Assembly: GCF_026626745.1 (NCBI RefSeq)
Contig: NZ_JAPNJW010000002.1
Location: forward strand, 3,124,151-3,188,150
Source of the DNA: Nannocystis sp. RBIL2
GTDB taxonomy: Bacteria; Myxococcota_A; Polyangia; Nannocystales; Nannocystaceae
Direction: 5' to 3'
DNA length: 64,000 nt
Shown here: positions 50,652 to 60,062 of the stretch, piece after piece
How positions within the stretch are numbered: the stretch's first letter is position 1
Layout: each line of letters begins with the position of its first letter
The notes under the pieces: generated by a model
Told to the model about the DNA's origin: nothing
Seen by the model: only the letters and a program-made list of their open reading frames with translations
The model's database searches: none
Made by a program: the position numbers and the translations under genes

Positions 50652-51902
50652 ATGGCCACGGATCTCAGCACAGCCTTCAATCCCATGGCGCCGGATCAGG
50701 TCGACGATCCGTATCCCCTGTACGCGCGGGCGCGCCGCGAGCAGCCCGTATTCTTCGCCGAGAGCCTGGGCGCATGGGTCGTGACCCGCTACGCCGACAT
50801 CGCCGCGGTCACCCGCGACACCGAGCGGTTCTCCTCGGCCAACGCGCTCGAGTCCTCGGCCGTGTTCCCGGACGAGGTGATGGACATCCTGCGCACCGGT
50901 TATCTGGAATTCCAGTCGCTGGTCCAGAGCGACCCGCCCGACCACACGCGCGTGCGCAACGTCTTCAACAAGGCCCTGTCGCCGCAGCGGGTCGCGGCGC
51001 TCGAGCCGAAGGTCCGTGCGCTCGCCGACGAGCTGATCGACGGCTTCGTGCATGACGGCGAGGTCGAGCTGATCGGGCGCTTCGCGTTCCCGCTGCCCGG
51101 CACCGTCATCGGCGAGCTGCTCGGCGTCCCGCGGTCCGATCTGCCGCGGCTCAGGAGCGGCTCGAACGCGAAGCAGATCCTGCTCGCGGGCGCCGCTCCG
51201 CCGGCGCTGCTGGCCGAATGCGCCCGCGAGTTCGTCGACCTGCAGCGCTACTTCGGCGCGCACATCGAGGCCCGGGTCCACGAGCCGCGCGGCGACCTGC
51301 TGACCCTGCTCGCGCCGATCGACATCGGCGGCACGGCCCCGCTGACGATGCAGGAGGCCGTCTCCAACGCGATCGACCTGCTCGCCGCGGGCCACGAGAC
51401 GACCACCGACATGATCGGCCACGGCATGACGCTGCTCATCGCCCACCCCGAGCAGCTCGCGGCCCTCCGCGCCGACCCGTCGCTCGTCCCCGACGCGGTC
51501 GACGAGATCTTGCGCATGGAGGCGCCGGTGCGCGGGATGTTTCGCCGCGCGACTGTCGATACCACGCTCGCGGGCGCCGCGCTGCCGGCCGGCGCGCGGC
51601 TGTTCCTGGCGTACGGCTCGGCGAACCGCGACGAGGAGGCGTACCCCGACCCCGGCGTGTTCGACATCCGCCGCCGCCCCGCGACCCCGCACCTCGCGTT
51701 CTCGAAGGGCATTCATTACTGCGTCGGCCACGCGCTCGCGCGCCTCGAGGGCCGAATCGCATTCGAACGCCTGCTCGCGCGCCTCCCCGGCGTCCGCCTC
51801 CACCCGACCCAGCCGGCGGAGCGCCGCGCGTTCATCCTCCTGCGGGGATATGAGCGCCTGCCGCTCGCGTGGGACGCGGCGCCCCGCGGGGCGAACGCAT
51901 GA
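50652..51902 (+). CDS. Cytochrome P450 (bacterial CYP107/CYP-type)
   Basis: A 416-residue soluble P450 monooxygenase. It has the I-helix oxygen-binding motif AGHETT (246-251), the K-helix ExxR in EILRME (Glu285/Arg288), and the heme-binding loop FSKGIHYCVGHALARLE with ligand Cys357. It should hydroxylate or epoxidise a small organic substrate using electrons from a ferredoxin or flavodoxin system encoded elsewhere. No ferredoxin, polyketide or terpene genes adjoin it, so the substrate cannot be inferred. ATG at 50652 gives the usual length, and a GGAGGG stretch lies ~11 bases upstream. Confidence 0.9.
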   Translation: MATDLSTAFNPMAPDQVDDPYPLYARARREQPVFFAESLGAWVVTRYADIAAVTRDTERFSSANALESSAVFPDEVMDILRTGYLEFQSLVQSDPPDHTRVRNVFNKALSPQRVAALEPKVRALADELIDGFVHDGEVELIGRFAFPLPGTVIGELLGVPRSDLPRLRSGSNAKQILLAGAAPPALLAECAREFVDLQRYFGAHIEARVHEPRGDLLTLLAPIDIGGTAPLTMQEAVSNAIDLLAAGHETTTDMIGHGMTLLIAHPEQLAALRADPSLVPDAVDEILRMEAPVRGMFRRATVDTTLAGAALPAGARLFLAYGSANRDEEAYPDPGVFDIRRRPATPHLAFSKGIHYCVGHALARLEGRIAFERLLARLPGVRLHPTQPAERRAFILLRGYERLPLAWDAAPRGANA

Positions 51903-52064
51903 AAACCTGGCCGGCCGCGGCGAATCCTATCAGGCTGCCCACCGCGCTCGCCGTCGACCTCTCAGTCTTTCATGGTCGGTAGGACAGCGATGGAGCACGA
52001 GGCCGTGGCTCGCGCAATCATGAGAGTCGCCACGGCCGCGCACAGTATGTCGTCGCGCCAGTGG

Positions 52065-53411
52065 TCACGGCGGACGGAGCTCGACGCTGGTGCGGTCGCG
52101 CGAGACCTCGTGGATCTCGAGCCTGGCGACGTACTCGTCGAGGCCGAGGGCGCGCAGCGCGGTGGGGGAGAAGGCGCGGAACAGCACGCGCGCCTCGGCC
52201 GATAGCGGTCCCCGAGCGGCGCGTATCGTCGGCACGCGGAGCCGGAACTCCCGCTCGCCCAGCGGCCCCAGCGCGTTCGAGACGTGCTCGGTCGCGCGCC
52301 AGGGAAACAGCACCGGCTCTCCGCGCTCGTCGACGAGGATCGAGCCGAGCTGCAGGAGCTCGGCGGTGCCCGGCCCCGCGCGGGACGAGCCGCGCGGCTC
52401 CCCGTCCGCGTCGAGGGTCCCGGTCGCGAACACGATTCGATCCGCGCCGTCGCGGACGACGACCTCGATCCAGGCCTGCCGATTGAAGGTCGACCCGGTG
52501 GGAAAGTTGTGGGCGGAGATGTTGTTCTCGACGGTGACGAGCAGGTCGACGACCTCGCCGGCGCGGACGGACGTGGCCGCCGCGGTGATGTCGACCCGCG
52601 CGGACCCTGCGAGCAGCCGCTTGACCTCCGCGCGCACCGACGCCTCCTCCTCCGCCGTGACGAAGCCCTCCAGGAGCGGGATGCCGGCGCCGATCCAGGC
52701 GTGACGGTGGAGCGTGCGCGTGGGCCCGCCGGCGACTGCCTGACCCTCGTAGCTGGGCATGTGGCAGCCCTGGCACTGGACGCCGGCCGCCGCCGCGGGA
52801 GACCCCAGCCATTCGCCGTAGGGGCGCTCCAGCACGAGGCCGCTGACCTCGCGGAGGTCGTGACAACCAGCGCAGAAGCTCGCGTCCCCGTGAAGCGGCG
52901 AGAACTGTGATTCGTGGGCCGCGCTGACGGCCGGCTCGGCGATGGTGCCGCGCATCGGCCCGGCCGGGTCGAGCACGTGGCCGCTGTTGTAGGGTCGAGC
53001 CAGGGACGCGACCTTGTGGCAGCTCTCGCAGGTCACGCCCTCGAGAGTGATCGGCTGCAGGTCGGCGAATTCGAAGCCCGGCACGATCTCGCCGCCGCGG
53101 GTGCCGATCGGGCTGTGACACTGCAAGCAGAACATGTCCTGCTTGCCGCCGTAGTGCTCCTGGCGAACGGCGACGAACGCCCGGAACACCGGATCGATCA
53201 TGGCATAGGCGTGACCCGAGGTGCTCCATTCGCGGTAGTGCGCCTCGTGGCACAGACCGCACTGCTCCGCCGAGACGAAGCCGTCGAGGGCGACGGTGGG
53301 CTCCCGGGGCATCGAAAGCGCGTCGAACAGGAGCTCGTCCGGGTCGCTCGGGCTGCCGCCGCCGCCGCAGGCGAGCGGAATCAGGGTCAGGATCGTGCGG
53401 AGCGTTTTCAT
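52065..53411 (-). CDS. Five-heme cytochrome c lipoprotein (cytochrome c554-like)
   Basis: A 448-residue protein with a type II signal (LIPLACG, Cys15). Five CxxCH motifs bind heme c: 51-55 (CGLCH), 95-99 (CLQCH), 128-132 (CESCH), 180-184 (CAGCH) and 213-217 (CQGCH). Blocks such as GHAYAMIDPVFRAF and GVTCESCHKV match the cytochrome c554/tetraheme family of electron-transfer proteins. The C-terminal ~200 residues lack heme motifs and look beta-sandwich-like. It likely carries electrons at the outer surface or in the periplasm. The redox partner is unknown, and the nearest redox gene (P450) is divergent. Confidence 0.85.
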   Translation of the reverse strand: MKTLRTILTLIPLACGGGGSPSDPDELLFDALSMPREPTVALDGFVSAEQCGLCHEAHYREWSTSGHAYAMIDPVFRAFVAVRQEHYGGKQDMFCLQCHSPIGTRGGEIVPGFEFADLQPITLEGVTCESCHKVASLARPYNSGHVLDPAGPMRGTIAEPAVSAAHESQFSPLHGDASFCAGCHDLREVSGLVLERPYGEWLGSPAAAAGVQCQGCHMPSYEGQAVAGGPTRTLHRHAWIGAGIPLLEGFVTAEEEASVRAEVKRLLAGSARVDITAAATSVRAGEVVDLLVTVENNISAHNFPTGSTFNRQAWIEVVVRDGADRIVFATGTLDADGEPRGSSRAGPGTAELLQLGSILVDERGEPVLFPWRATEHVSNALGPLGEREFRLRVPTIRAARGPLSAEARVLFRAFSPTALRALGLDEYVARLEIHEVSRDRTSVELRPP

Positions 53412-53930
53412 GCGTCCCTCGGGCTCGAGGCCGATCTCGACGTCGAGTCGCCAGGATGTTGCGCGGCAGATGTATCACCCGCCCATTGGCGGGCAACGGA
53501 CGCGCCATGCGCCGGTGAGGGGTGACACGGCGCGCCATTCGCCCGTATGCGATGGATGTCTCGAAGGACATGAAACAAAGAGGACCTGTGGGACACGGTC
53601 GACCGAAAGTCTGCACACGAGTCCGGCGAATGGCATGCCCGTCTCGAGCCGAGAGCGTCGAGGGCGTGAATGCGCGCCCCCCATTTTAAAATGTCATGAG
53701 CATTGATTCGTACGCCCAGGTGCTCCGCGAACCCACGAACGTCTGTTCATGGCTCGACAGCCGCCAGCGGCGCCGTACGTCTGCGCCGCGCGCGGGCCGA
53801 ACTCGGCGGAGCCGCCGGCTGCACCGCGTCGGCACGGCGCCCGTGGAAGCTCCAGCGCGCTCGAGGCGCGCGAGCCTCGCGGCCGCCGCCCGTCGAGCCT
53901 CGCGCACGCCGCAAAAGGCCGAGGACGTGA
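53412..53930. other. Intergenic region with one repeat array
   Basis: The region lies upstream of the cytochrome gene. It has an array of the 14-nt family at 53554-53595, and an AT-richer point near 53680-53720. No intact gene was seen. Confidence 0.4.
53554..53595. repeat. 14-nt periodic mini-hairpin array (3 units)
   Basis: GGATGTCT at 53554, ACATGAAA at 53568 and GGACCTGT at 53582 are 14 bases apart. TGTCT pairs with GGACA across CGAA with one wobble pair. Units are degenerate. Confidence 0.5.
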
Positions 53931-54203
53931 CGTACCGAGGAAGACTTCGTCGGCCACGTTGCAGGTACTGTCGATGCCGACCCCGACGCACGCTGGATCT
54001 TCGTCCTCGACAATCTCAACACCCACAACTCGGAGGCGCTGGTGAGATTCGTCGCCGCCCGCTGCGGCCTCGACGCGCCCCTGGGAGTGAAGGGGGAGAG
54101 CGGCATCTTGCACAAGATGGAGACGCGCGTCATCGCCTTCTTCAACAAGTGCATGGCCAAACCCTTCAGGTGGACCTACAAGGGCAAGGTTCTGGCCGCA
54201 TGA
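53931..54203 (+). mobile_element. IS630-family transposase remnant
   Basis: The frame ending with the stop at 54203 reads RTEEDFVGHVAGTVDADPDARWIFVLDNLNTHNSEALVRF, then LGVKGESGILHKMETRVIAF, and MAKPFRWTYKGK. This matches the DDE domain and C-terminus of IS630 transposases (VLDNLNTH with Asp, LGxKGxxGIL, AKPFxWTYKG). The expected central HRIxFxYTPxHxSWLNQIE block is missing, so an internal deletion has occurred. No N-terminus or terminal repeats were found. Confidence 0.6.
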
Positions 54204-54210
54204 GCGATAA

Positions 54211-54789
54211 CGCCCCGCACTTGCGCCCGGCAGCACTAGTCGACGCACGTTCGGCAACATCCGTCGGGGTGACCGCTGCGTCGCCTGTGGCCACGGCGAG
54301 GGCTGCTCGATCGGCCAGGCCACTGATGGCCTGTTGCGCGCCGAGCTCGAACAAGCGCCGGAGCCGAGCTGGCGGTGCGGACCAGAGGTCGGCGGTCGCT
54401 GGGCATGTCGATGCGGAGCTGAAGCCCCGACCTGCGATGAGCTCGAGCATTCCTGGACGTGCCCGTTTCGGCCCCGTCTCGGGGCGGATGCCTGCGAGTC
54501 GTACAACGTCGCCGACGGGCTGCACCACTTCCCCGCCCCCGACGTGCCGTGCGATCGCCAGCTCGCGGCGGCGCTGGCCGCCGAGGGGCAGGCGATCGTC
54601 GCCGAGATCGAGGTGTGCGACGAGCTCGCGTGCGACGCGGCGCCCTTCACGTTCGCCGCCGAGGTGCGGGTCGCCGCGCCCGCCGAGCGCGCGGGCCTCG
54701 TCCTCGCGCGCTTGCAGGCCGAACCTGAGGCCGACGGCCTCGCCGTGCTGGTCCGTGACTATCGCACGCGCTGCCCCGGCGGCGATTGA
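54211..54789 (+). pseudogene. 5'-truncated Cys-rich protein behind the IS630 remnant
   Basis: A frame open from just after the IS630 remnant encodes RGDRCVACGHGEGC, then SWRCGPEVGGRWACRCG, CDELEHSWTC, and a tail with CDELACD, ending at 54789. The cysteine pattern and GC bias suggest a real exported protein whose signal peptide and start were lost where the transposase remnant now lies. A TTG at 54334 could in principle start a shorter, unsignalled product. Confidence 0.45.
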
Positions 54790-54797
54790 ACATTCGA

Positions 54798-54833
54798 ACA
54801 TGTCCATAACGACATGTTCCAGAAAACACCTTG
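54798..54833. repeat. 14-nt periodic mini-hairpin array (3 units)
   Basis: ACATGTCC at 54798, ACATGTTC at 54812 and ACACCTTG at 54826 are exactly 14 bases apart. The array lies just after the stop of the truncated Cys-rich gene. Confidence 0.7.
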
Positions 54834-54914
54834 TTCGAGCGCCCGGGTCGACGACGCGATCCGCACGAGTGCTGACCCCGCCGTCGTCCGCGCCGCTCCT
54901 GAAAACGCGCGGGC

Positions 54915-55673
54915 TCACGCGCTCGCAGGACGCTCCCGGGGGAAGCCGGTCTCGACGAACTCGTGGATGTCCGCGCGCATCTCCTCGATCACGACCGCCA
55001 GCGCCTCGTCGTCGAGGCCCGCGGTCTCGACCTGCGGCCCGATCCACACGCTCACGGGCCCGCGTGAGAACAACCAGGTGCCCTTGCGATTGACCTGGTA
55101 GGCGCCGTGGACGGCGATCGGGACCACCGGCGCGCCGGCATCGCGGGCCATGAAGAAGACGCCCTGCTTGAACCGCTGGACGTGACCGTCACGGGTCCGG
55201 TGGGCCTCGGGAAACACCAGGATCGAGATCCCGCGCGCCATGCGGTCGCGGGCGGCGGTCATCAGCGCGGCCGTGCGTCCGCCCGCCTCGGAGGGCACGG
55301 GGATCCCGCTGGTGATCCGCATGATCCAGCCATAGGCGGGGATCTTGAAGTGCGAGGCCAGCATCAACCCGCAGAACGGCCCGGGGATGACCCGGCAAGC
55401 CACGTGAGCGTCCATGAAGTTGACATGGTTCTGACAGAACACGCTCGGGCGGGTCGGGTCGAACCCGGGGTCGTGGATCACGCGAAAGCGCGGGTAAGCG
55501 AGGCGAGTGACGTGCGACATCAACTGCGCCGCCTTGCGGTTGAGCCGAGGCCCACCGCCGCGCACGAGCGCAAAGACGACGAGGTAGAGGATGACGCCCG
55601 TCATCCACGCAAACCCGAGCGTCCAGACGAGGATCGAGGTGAGATAGCGGATGACCCGCGCTGGGAAGGACAT
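54915..55673 (-). CDS. PlsC-type 1-acyl-sn-glycerol-3-phosphate acyltransferase-like protein
   Basis: A 252-residue inner-membrane protein. A hydrophobic N-terminus (residues ~10-38) is followed by the acyltransferase HX4D motif in NHVNFMD (83-88) and the block FPEAHRTRDG (154-163), a variant of FPEGTRS in which Gly-Thr is Ala-His. The segment ARDAGAPVVPIAV is also typical. Such enzymes transfer acyl chains to lysophospholipids or related lipids. The variant motif suggests a substrate other than the housekeeping PlsC. ATG 55673 is preferred, and a GTG two codons upstream (55679) is also possible. Confidence 0.75.
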   Translation of the reverse strand: MSFPARVIRYLTSILVWTLGFAWMTGVILYLVVFALVRGGGPRLNRKAAQLMSHVTRLAYPRFRVIHDPGFDPTRPSVFCQNHVNFMDAHVACRVIPGPFCGLMLASHFKIPAYGWIMRITSGIPVPSEAGGRTAALMTAARDRMARGISILVFPEAHRTRDGHVQRFKQGVFFMARDAGAPVVPIAVHGAYQVNRKGTWLFSRGPVSVWIGPQVETAGLDDEALAVVIEEMRADIHEFVETGFPRERPASA

Positions 55674-56488
55674 GGGCACCTGAGGGAGCGAAGTGAGCTC
55701 GAACCTGAAGTCCGGGCTTGAACGGTGCTTTTACCAGAGTATGCCCGGCAAAACGGCGAGAACCCGTTCTCGTCGCGCGATTCACCGCACAGATGCAGAC
55801 CCGCCGAAGGACGCCGAGGATCGCGCCGCTCGCCGGGGCCAACCTCGCGCAGCCTATCCGCCCACCGCCGCGCGCTCGCCAGCGAGAACCTATTGATCAT
55901 AGCGCGCCGACCGATGCCGCCCGAAAGCTGCATCCCTCCGACGACAATGCGCAAAGAATCGACGTCCCCCTGCGTAGCGAGCGTTCCCCGGACAGCTCGT
56001 CGACGCTCGGATGCGCGGCCGCACCGGGGTCGATCGCGGCTACAGCCGCGACATTGTCCGCTGGGATCTCCGCGAGTCGATGACCGCGCGCGACGTCGAG
56101 TGCATCCTGCTGCGCCCGCGAGCGGGTGCCCGAGGCTCGACCTCGCATCGCCACCGACAACGGCCCGCAGTTCATCGCCCGCGACTTCCGGCATGACGCA
56201 TGTCCGGATCTCACCCGGCTATCCCCAGTCCAACAGCAAGCTCGAGCGCTGGCACACGCGAGCGGGAACTGCTTCCTTGCTCTGCCAGAGAACGAGGCCC
56301 GGGCGGACCTGTTTTTTGGCCACCGGACGGCCACCGCCAGAGCTACCCGGGCACCGTGAACCTGGGCGCGATGCGCGATGCGCCGGCCGACGGCTCGCGT
56401 CGGGCTTGCGGGGGGCGTGCCCCCTGGGCTAGGGTGCCCGCCGGCTCAGCGGAGCGGGTTCCGCTCTGAATGTGGCGCCGCGGCCGGC
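55674..56488. other. Intergenic region holding an IS3-type remnant
   Basis: Apart from the transposase remnant at 56030-56290, no gene was recognised. The region separates the divergent acyltransferase gene and dbpA. Confidence 0.4.
56030..56290 (+). mobile_element. IS3/IS481-type transposase (rve domain) remnant
   Basis: Three frames together read DRGYSRDIVRWDLRESMTARDVE, then PEARPRIATDNGPQFIARDF, and MTHVRISPGYPQSNSKLERWH. This is the integrase-core (rve) DDE region of IS3-related transposases: YSRxIVxWxLxxSM, the catalytic Asp in ATDNGPQF, and SPxYPQSNxKxERW with its Glu. The pieces lie in different frames and the ends are missing, so the element is dead. Confidence 0.65.
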
Positions 56489-57913
56489 ATGACGGACTCG
56501 ACGACGACAACGCCTGAACCATCGGCAGCCACGCCGGGCCCGCAGGAGACCTTCGCCGCGCTCTCGCTGGCGCCTCCGCTCGCCCAGGCGCTCGCGGTGC
56601 TGGGCCTGTCACACATGACGCCGGTCCAGGCGCACGCGCTGCCGAGCCTGCTCGAAGGCAAGGATGTGATCGCTCAGGCCAGCACGGGCAGCGGCAAGAC
56701 CGTGGCGTTCGGCCTGGCCCTGCTGGCTTGCGTCGACGTCGACCTCGCCCGCGTGCAGGCGCTCGTGCTCTGTCCGACCCGGGAGCTCGCCGATCAGGTC
56801 AGCACCGTCCTCCGGCGCCTCGCGCGGTTCATCGCCAACCTGAGGGTGGTGACCCTGTGCGGCGGCGTGCCGGTGCGGACGCAGAAGCCGGCGCTGCAGG
56901 CGGCTCCCCACATCGTCGTCGGCACCCCGGGGCGGATCCTCGATCACCTGGCGCGCGACAACCTCGAGCTGTCCGGCCTGCGCGTCCTGGTGCTCGACGA
57001 GGCCGATCGCATGCTCGACATGGGCTTCCTGGAGTCCATCACCGCGATCGTCGAACAGGCCCCGAGCTCGCGGCAGACGATGCTGTTCTCGGCGACCTAT
57101 CCCGAGGACATCAGGGCGCTGAGCCGCCGGCTGCAGCGCAATCCCGTGACCGTCACGGTCGACGACGTCGTCAGCCGCGCCGACATCGAGCAGACCTTCT
57201 TCGCGGTCGAGCCCGCTCGCAAGCTCGACGCGCTCGCCGCCTTGCTGTCGCAGCACCGACCCGAATCGGCGCTGGTGTTTTGCCACACCCGCAACGATGT
57301 CCGGGAGGTCAGCGCCCAGCTCGCCAGGCGGGGCTTCTCGGTGCTGGCGCTGCACGGCGAGCTGGAACAGCGCGAGCGTGACGAGGTGCTGTTGCGCTTC
57401 GCCAACAAGAGCTGCGCCGTGCTGGTGGCGACCGATGTCGCGGCCCGCGGCCTCGACATCCAGGAGCTCTCGATGGTCGTCTCGTGGGAGCTGCCCACCG
57501 ATCCCGATGTCCATCTGCACAGGATCGGCCGCACCGGCCGCGCGGGGCGCAAGGGGCGGGCGCTGGCGCTCTGCTCGCCGTTCGAGCGCGAACGGGTCGC
57601 GGCGCTCGAGCGAGCGCAGGGGACGCCGCTCCGCTGGGAAGCGTTGCCCAGCCCCGACGACGACAGGCCGACGCGGCCGCCGATGACGACCCTCGTCATC
57701 GAAGGCGGCCGACAGGACAAGCTGCGCGCCGGCGACCTGCTCGGGGCGCTCACCGGCGACATCGGCCTCCCGGGCGAGGTCGTCGGCAAGATCGACATCC
57801 TGGCCCGCCATACCTACGTGGCAATCCGCAGCGACCGCGCAGAGCTGGCATTGAAGGGGCTGCGCGCCGGCAAGATCAAGGGCCGGTCGTTTCGCGCCCG
57901 GGTGCTGAAGTGA
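56489..57913 (+). CDS. dbpA: ATP-dependent RNA helicase DbpA
   Basis: A 474-residue DEAD-box helicase. It has Walker A ASTGSGKT (64-71), PTRELA (96-101), DEAD (170-173), SAT (201-203), HGE-x-x-x-x-RD, and [13 protein letters not shown]. The last ~75 residues ([40 protein letters not shown]) are the DbpA RNA-binding domain that recognises hairpin 92 of 23S rRNA in large-subunit assembly. ATG 56489 fixes a typical start for this group. The stop overlaps the next gene's GTG by four bases. Confidence 0.93.
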   Translation: MTDSTTTTPEPSAATPGPQETFAALSLAPPLAQALAVLGLSHMTPVQAHALPSLLEGKDVIAQASTGSGKTVAFGLALLACVDVDLARVQALVLCPTRELADQVSTVLRRLARFIANLRVVTLCGGVPVRTQKPALQAAPHIVVGTPGRILDHLARDNLELSGLRVLVLDEADRMLDMGFLESITAIVEQAPSSRQTMLFSATYPEDIRALSRRLQRNPVTVTVDDVVSRADIEQTFFAVEPARKLDALAALLSQHRPESALVFCHTRNDVREVSAQLARRGFSVLALHGELEQRERDEVLLRFANKSCAVLVATDVAARGLDIQELSMVVSWELPTDPDVHLHRIGRTGRAGRKGRALALCSPFERERVAALERAQGTPLRWEALPSPDDDRPTRPPMTTLVIEGGRQDKLRAGDLLGALTGDIGLPGEVVGKIDILARHTYVAIRSDRAELALKGLRAGKIKGRSFRARVLK

Positions 57914-58152
57914 CGACGAGCCCGAAGTCCAAAGATCCGCTGCACGGCATCACCCTCGAGGCCATGGTCAACGACCTGGTGGCATTCTTCGGCTGGGAAG
58001 AGCTCGGCCGGCGCATCTCGATCCGCTGCTTCACCAGCGAGCCGAGCGTGACGTCGAGCCTCAAGTTCCTCCGCAAGACCCCCTGGGCCCGAGAGAAGGT
58101 CGAGAGCCTGTATCTCTTCGTCCAGCGCGAGCGCAGGCGGCAAGGATTGTAG
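57910..58152 (+). CDS. VF530-type small DNA-binding protein (DUF2132)
   Basis: An 80-residue protein with [28 protein letters not shown], then [29 protein letters not shown], the signature of the VF530 (DUF2132) family. A member from Vibrio fischeri has a known double-stranded-DNA-binding fold. The GTG start overlaps the dbpA stop (GTGA), so the product is made together with the helicase. Role is unknown, with an accessory nucleic-acid-binding role to DbpA plausible. Confidence 0.85.
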   Translation: MTTSPKSKDPLHGITLEAMVNDLVAFFGWEELGRRISIRCFTSEPSVTSSLKFLRKTPWAREKVESLYLFVQRERRRQGL

Positions 58153-58165
58153 GTAGTCGTTCGAG

Positions 58166-58381
58166 CTACCCGATCACGCCGCCGGTGAGCTCGGAGATGC
58201 TCTTGCCGGTCACGACGGAGGCCAGGCTGAGGCCCCAGAGCACGACCAGCGCCAGCAGCAGCAGCGGCTTGTAGACGATGTACTCGCCGCGACGCTTGCG
58301 CACGATGACGATCTGCAAGCCAAAGCCCAGCAGCATCAACGTGGTGAACCCAAGCAGCAAGTACGAGACATCGGCGGACAT
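58166..58381 (-). CDS. Small membrane protein, two transmembrane segments
   Basis: A 71-residue protein with two hydrophobic segments (YLLLGFTTLMLLGFGLQIVIV and LLLLALVVLWGLSLASVVTG) joined by a basic RKRRGEYIVYKP loop, which by the positive-inside rule is cytoplasmic. The gene is convergent with the VF530-type gene, 13 bases away. No family was recognised. Confidence 0.55.
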   Translation of the reverse strand: MSADVSYLLLGFTTLMLLGFGLQIVIVRKRRGEYIVYKPLLLLALVVLWGLSLASVVTGKSISELTGGVIG

Positions 58382-58451
58382 GGCTCGGTGAGTAGCACGT
58401 TGCAGCGTGCGCGAAGGCATCCGCAGCGGGTGATCTTCTTCACGAATCGAA

Positions 58452-58740
58452 TCAGCACAGACAGAGAGACTGACCCCCTCCTGATCCGTCTGGGTATCCC
58501 CTCACACGCTTGCTTGCCTCTTCAGAGGCCATTGCCTCGGCTGACGCTGAAGCATCGCCTTCGTCCCCCTTCGCCCGCCGCATGTCCAAGGCCCTGTCGA
58601 TCTGCTCGAAGCAGTCACGGATGTCAGGTGGGATGTCGTCGCGGTGCAACGGCAACAGGGTCTCGCGGCGTCTTCCCGAGCTCGCGCAAGACGGCTGGCA
58701 GGTCGCCATGGTCGTCGTAGGGGATGACCTGAATATTCAT
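58452..58740 (-). pseudogene. Frameshifted small gene of unknown function
   Basis: From ATG 58740 one frame reads MNIQVIPYDDHGDLPAVLREL. Another frame then continues LLPLHRDDIPPDIRDCFEQIDRALDMRRAKGDEG to a stop at 58452, with the shift near 58675. The two parts together look like one small cytoplasmic protein of ~95 residues. Which family is not known. Confidence 0.35.
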
Positions 58741-58812
58741 CTCGCGGTCCCATCGGCCCCAATCGTTCGGGCTAGCGCCACCACCGGCGAGCGCATCGTC
58801 GTCTCCACAGCC

Positions 58813-58840
58813 TCCTGTCCTCCGAGACAGGCAAACTCGG
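58813..58840. repeat. 14-nt periodic mini-hairpin array (2 units)
   Basis: TCCTGTCC at 58813 and ACAGGCAA at 58827 are 14 bases apart, and CTGTCC-TCCG-AGACAG can pair with one mismatch. Confidence 0.5.
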
Positions 58841-59171
58841 CGACGATCGCTAGCGGTCGACTGATGGTGCCGGCGAGGGACTCGACGGCGCTCACGCGCC
58901 AGGGCGACGTGCGATACGCTGGACACGTGCAGCGTAGCGCTGTCGCTCGCCGCGAAGGACGAGGACGACCTCGAGCGGCTGGCCGAATGGCCAGCGCAGC
59001 GCCGACCTCCGCCGTGAGCACGACGCGGCCGGGTCGGCATTGCAAGTCGGGCCCGGGAGCTCGCGGCAAATCACGCGCGTATCGTGCAGGCTGCAGGTGT
59101 GCCAGGTGCTCGAAACGCCGTGGATTGGGCTGCCTTGGCGATTGGGTCGTCGGCGTCGAGGTCGAATCCGA

Positions 59172-59378
59172 CTCTCGTTGCGACGCAAGGACCTGTGGAT
59201 CGCGCGCCACGCCCCTGACGCGACCCGTATGTGGACGTTCGAGCAGGTCTTCGGACCGGCCAACGAGGCCGAGGGCTGGCGCATCGCCGCCGCTCCCAAC
59301 GGCGACGTCGTCGTCGTCGCCACCTTCAGGCTCGGCGACGGCTACGCGAACTGGCTCGGCCGGCTCGCCGGTGGATGA
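59172..59378 (+). pseudogene. Fragment of a propeller-type secreted protein
   Basis: The frame ending at 59378 reads DLWIARHAPDATRMWTFEQVFGPANEAEGWRIAAAPNGDVVVVATF, like strands of the many myxobacterial lipoproteins with DxWVAxxDPxGxxxWxxxxxGPxxxxDxAxxIAxxxxGxVxVAG repeats. The 5' and 3' parts of the gene are absent. Confidence 0.4.
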
Positions 59379-59396
59379 CGCAGGCCGCGAGGTCGT

Positions 59397-59951
59397 TCAA
59401 CGGCGAGCGGCACGCGCCGGCCACTCCGCGCACGTGAGGATCTCCGCGCCCCTGCTGCGAAAGACGGTGTCGACGAGGAGCTCATGGACCGCCGGGTCCT
59501 GGTCCGCGCATCCGTCACGGAGCACGGTCAGCCCGTAGCCGCGGTCCGACGCGTCGTACAGCGTGGCCGCGACCATGGCGCTCGTCGCGACTCCGGTGAG
59601 CGCGAGCGAGTCCACGCCGCGGGCGCGCAGCACCAGATCGAGATCGGTCCCCGCGAACGCGCTCGTGCGTCGCTTGAGCACGACGACGTCGTCCGCGGTG
59701 ACCTCGAGCGCGACCTCCGTCCCCGGCGACCCCTCGTGGAAGAAGTCACCGGCCCGATGGAAGGCCGCGAAGACCTCACCCGCCAGGTCCGCGCCGTTGG
59801 CCCGAAACGCGGTGCGCACGAACACGACCAGCACGGCGGCCGCCCGGGCTCGCGGCAGCAGTTCGGCCACTGGCGGCACCACGGCCCTCGTGAACGGGTA
59901 GTTGTCGAGAATCCCGGCCTGGAGGTCACCGACGATCAGCGCGCTGCTCAC
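59397..59951 (-). CDS. Isochorismatase-family hydrolase lacking the usual catalytic Cys
   Basis: A 184-residue protein of the isochorismatase-like fold. Asp in VGDLQ (residue 9) and Lys in VLKRRTSAF are present, but the Cys expected after GVATS is Met (GVATSAMV). Similar members without Cys are known and their activity is uncertain. The GTG start at 59951 has a GGAG about 11 bases upstream. The 3' end is convergent with the propeller fragment. Confidence 0.75.
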   Translation of the reverse strand: MSSALIVGDLQAGILDNYPFTRAVVPPVAELLPRARAAAVLVVFVRTAFRANGADLAGEVFAAFHRAGDFFHEGSPGTEVALEVTADDVVVLKRRTSAFAGTDLDLVLRARGVDSLALTGVATSAMVAATLYDASDRGYGLTVLRDGCADQDPAVHELLVDTVFRSRGAEILTCAEWPARAARR

Positions 59952-60062
59952 GGCGCGAGCTTCTCCAGTCGGAGGCCCACCGTCAACAGCATCGCAGCGA
60001 AGCGGCGACCCGTCGCGCGTCTCGGCGGCACCATCGTCCCGCCGGCACCGACCGCTCCTCGC

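Larger units (their letters stand above)
58382..59396. other. Decayed intergenic region
   Basis: Contains a frameshifted small gene (58452-58740), a 14-nt repeat pair (58813-58840) and a propeller-gene fragment (59172-59378). No intact gene was recognised. Confidence 0.45.

Noticed and set aside
53131-53150. ACATGTCC inside the five-heme cytochrome gene
   Set aside because: A single core with no partner 14 bases away on either side; it encodes part of the sequence just before a heme motif.
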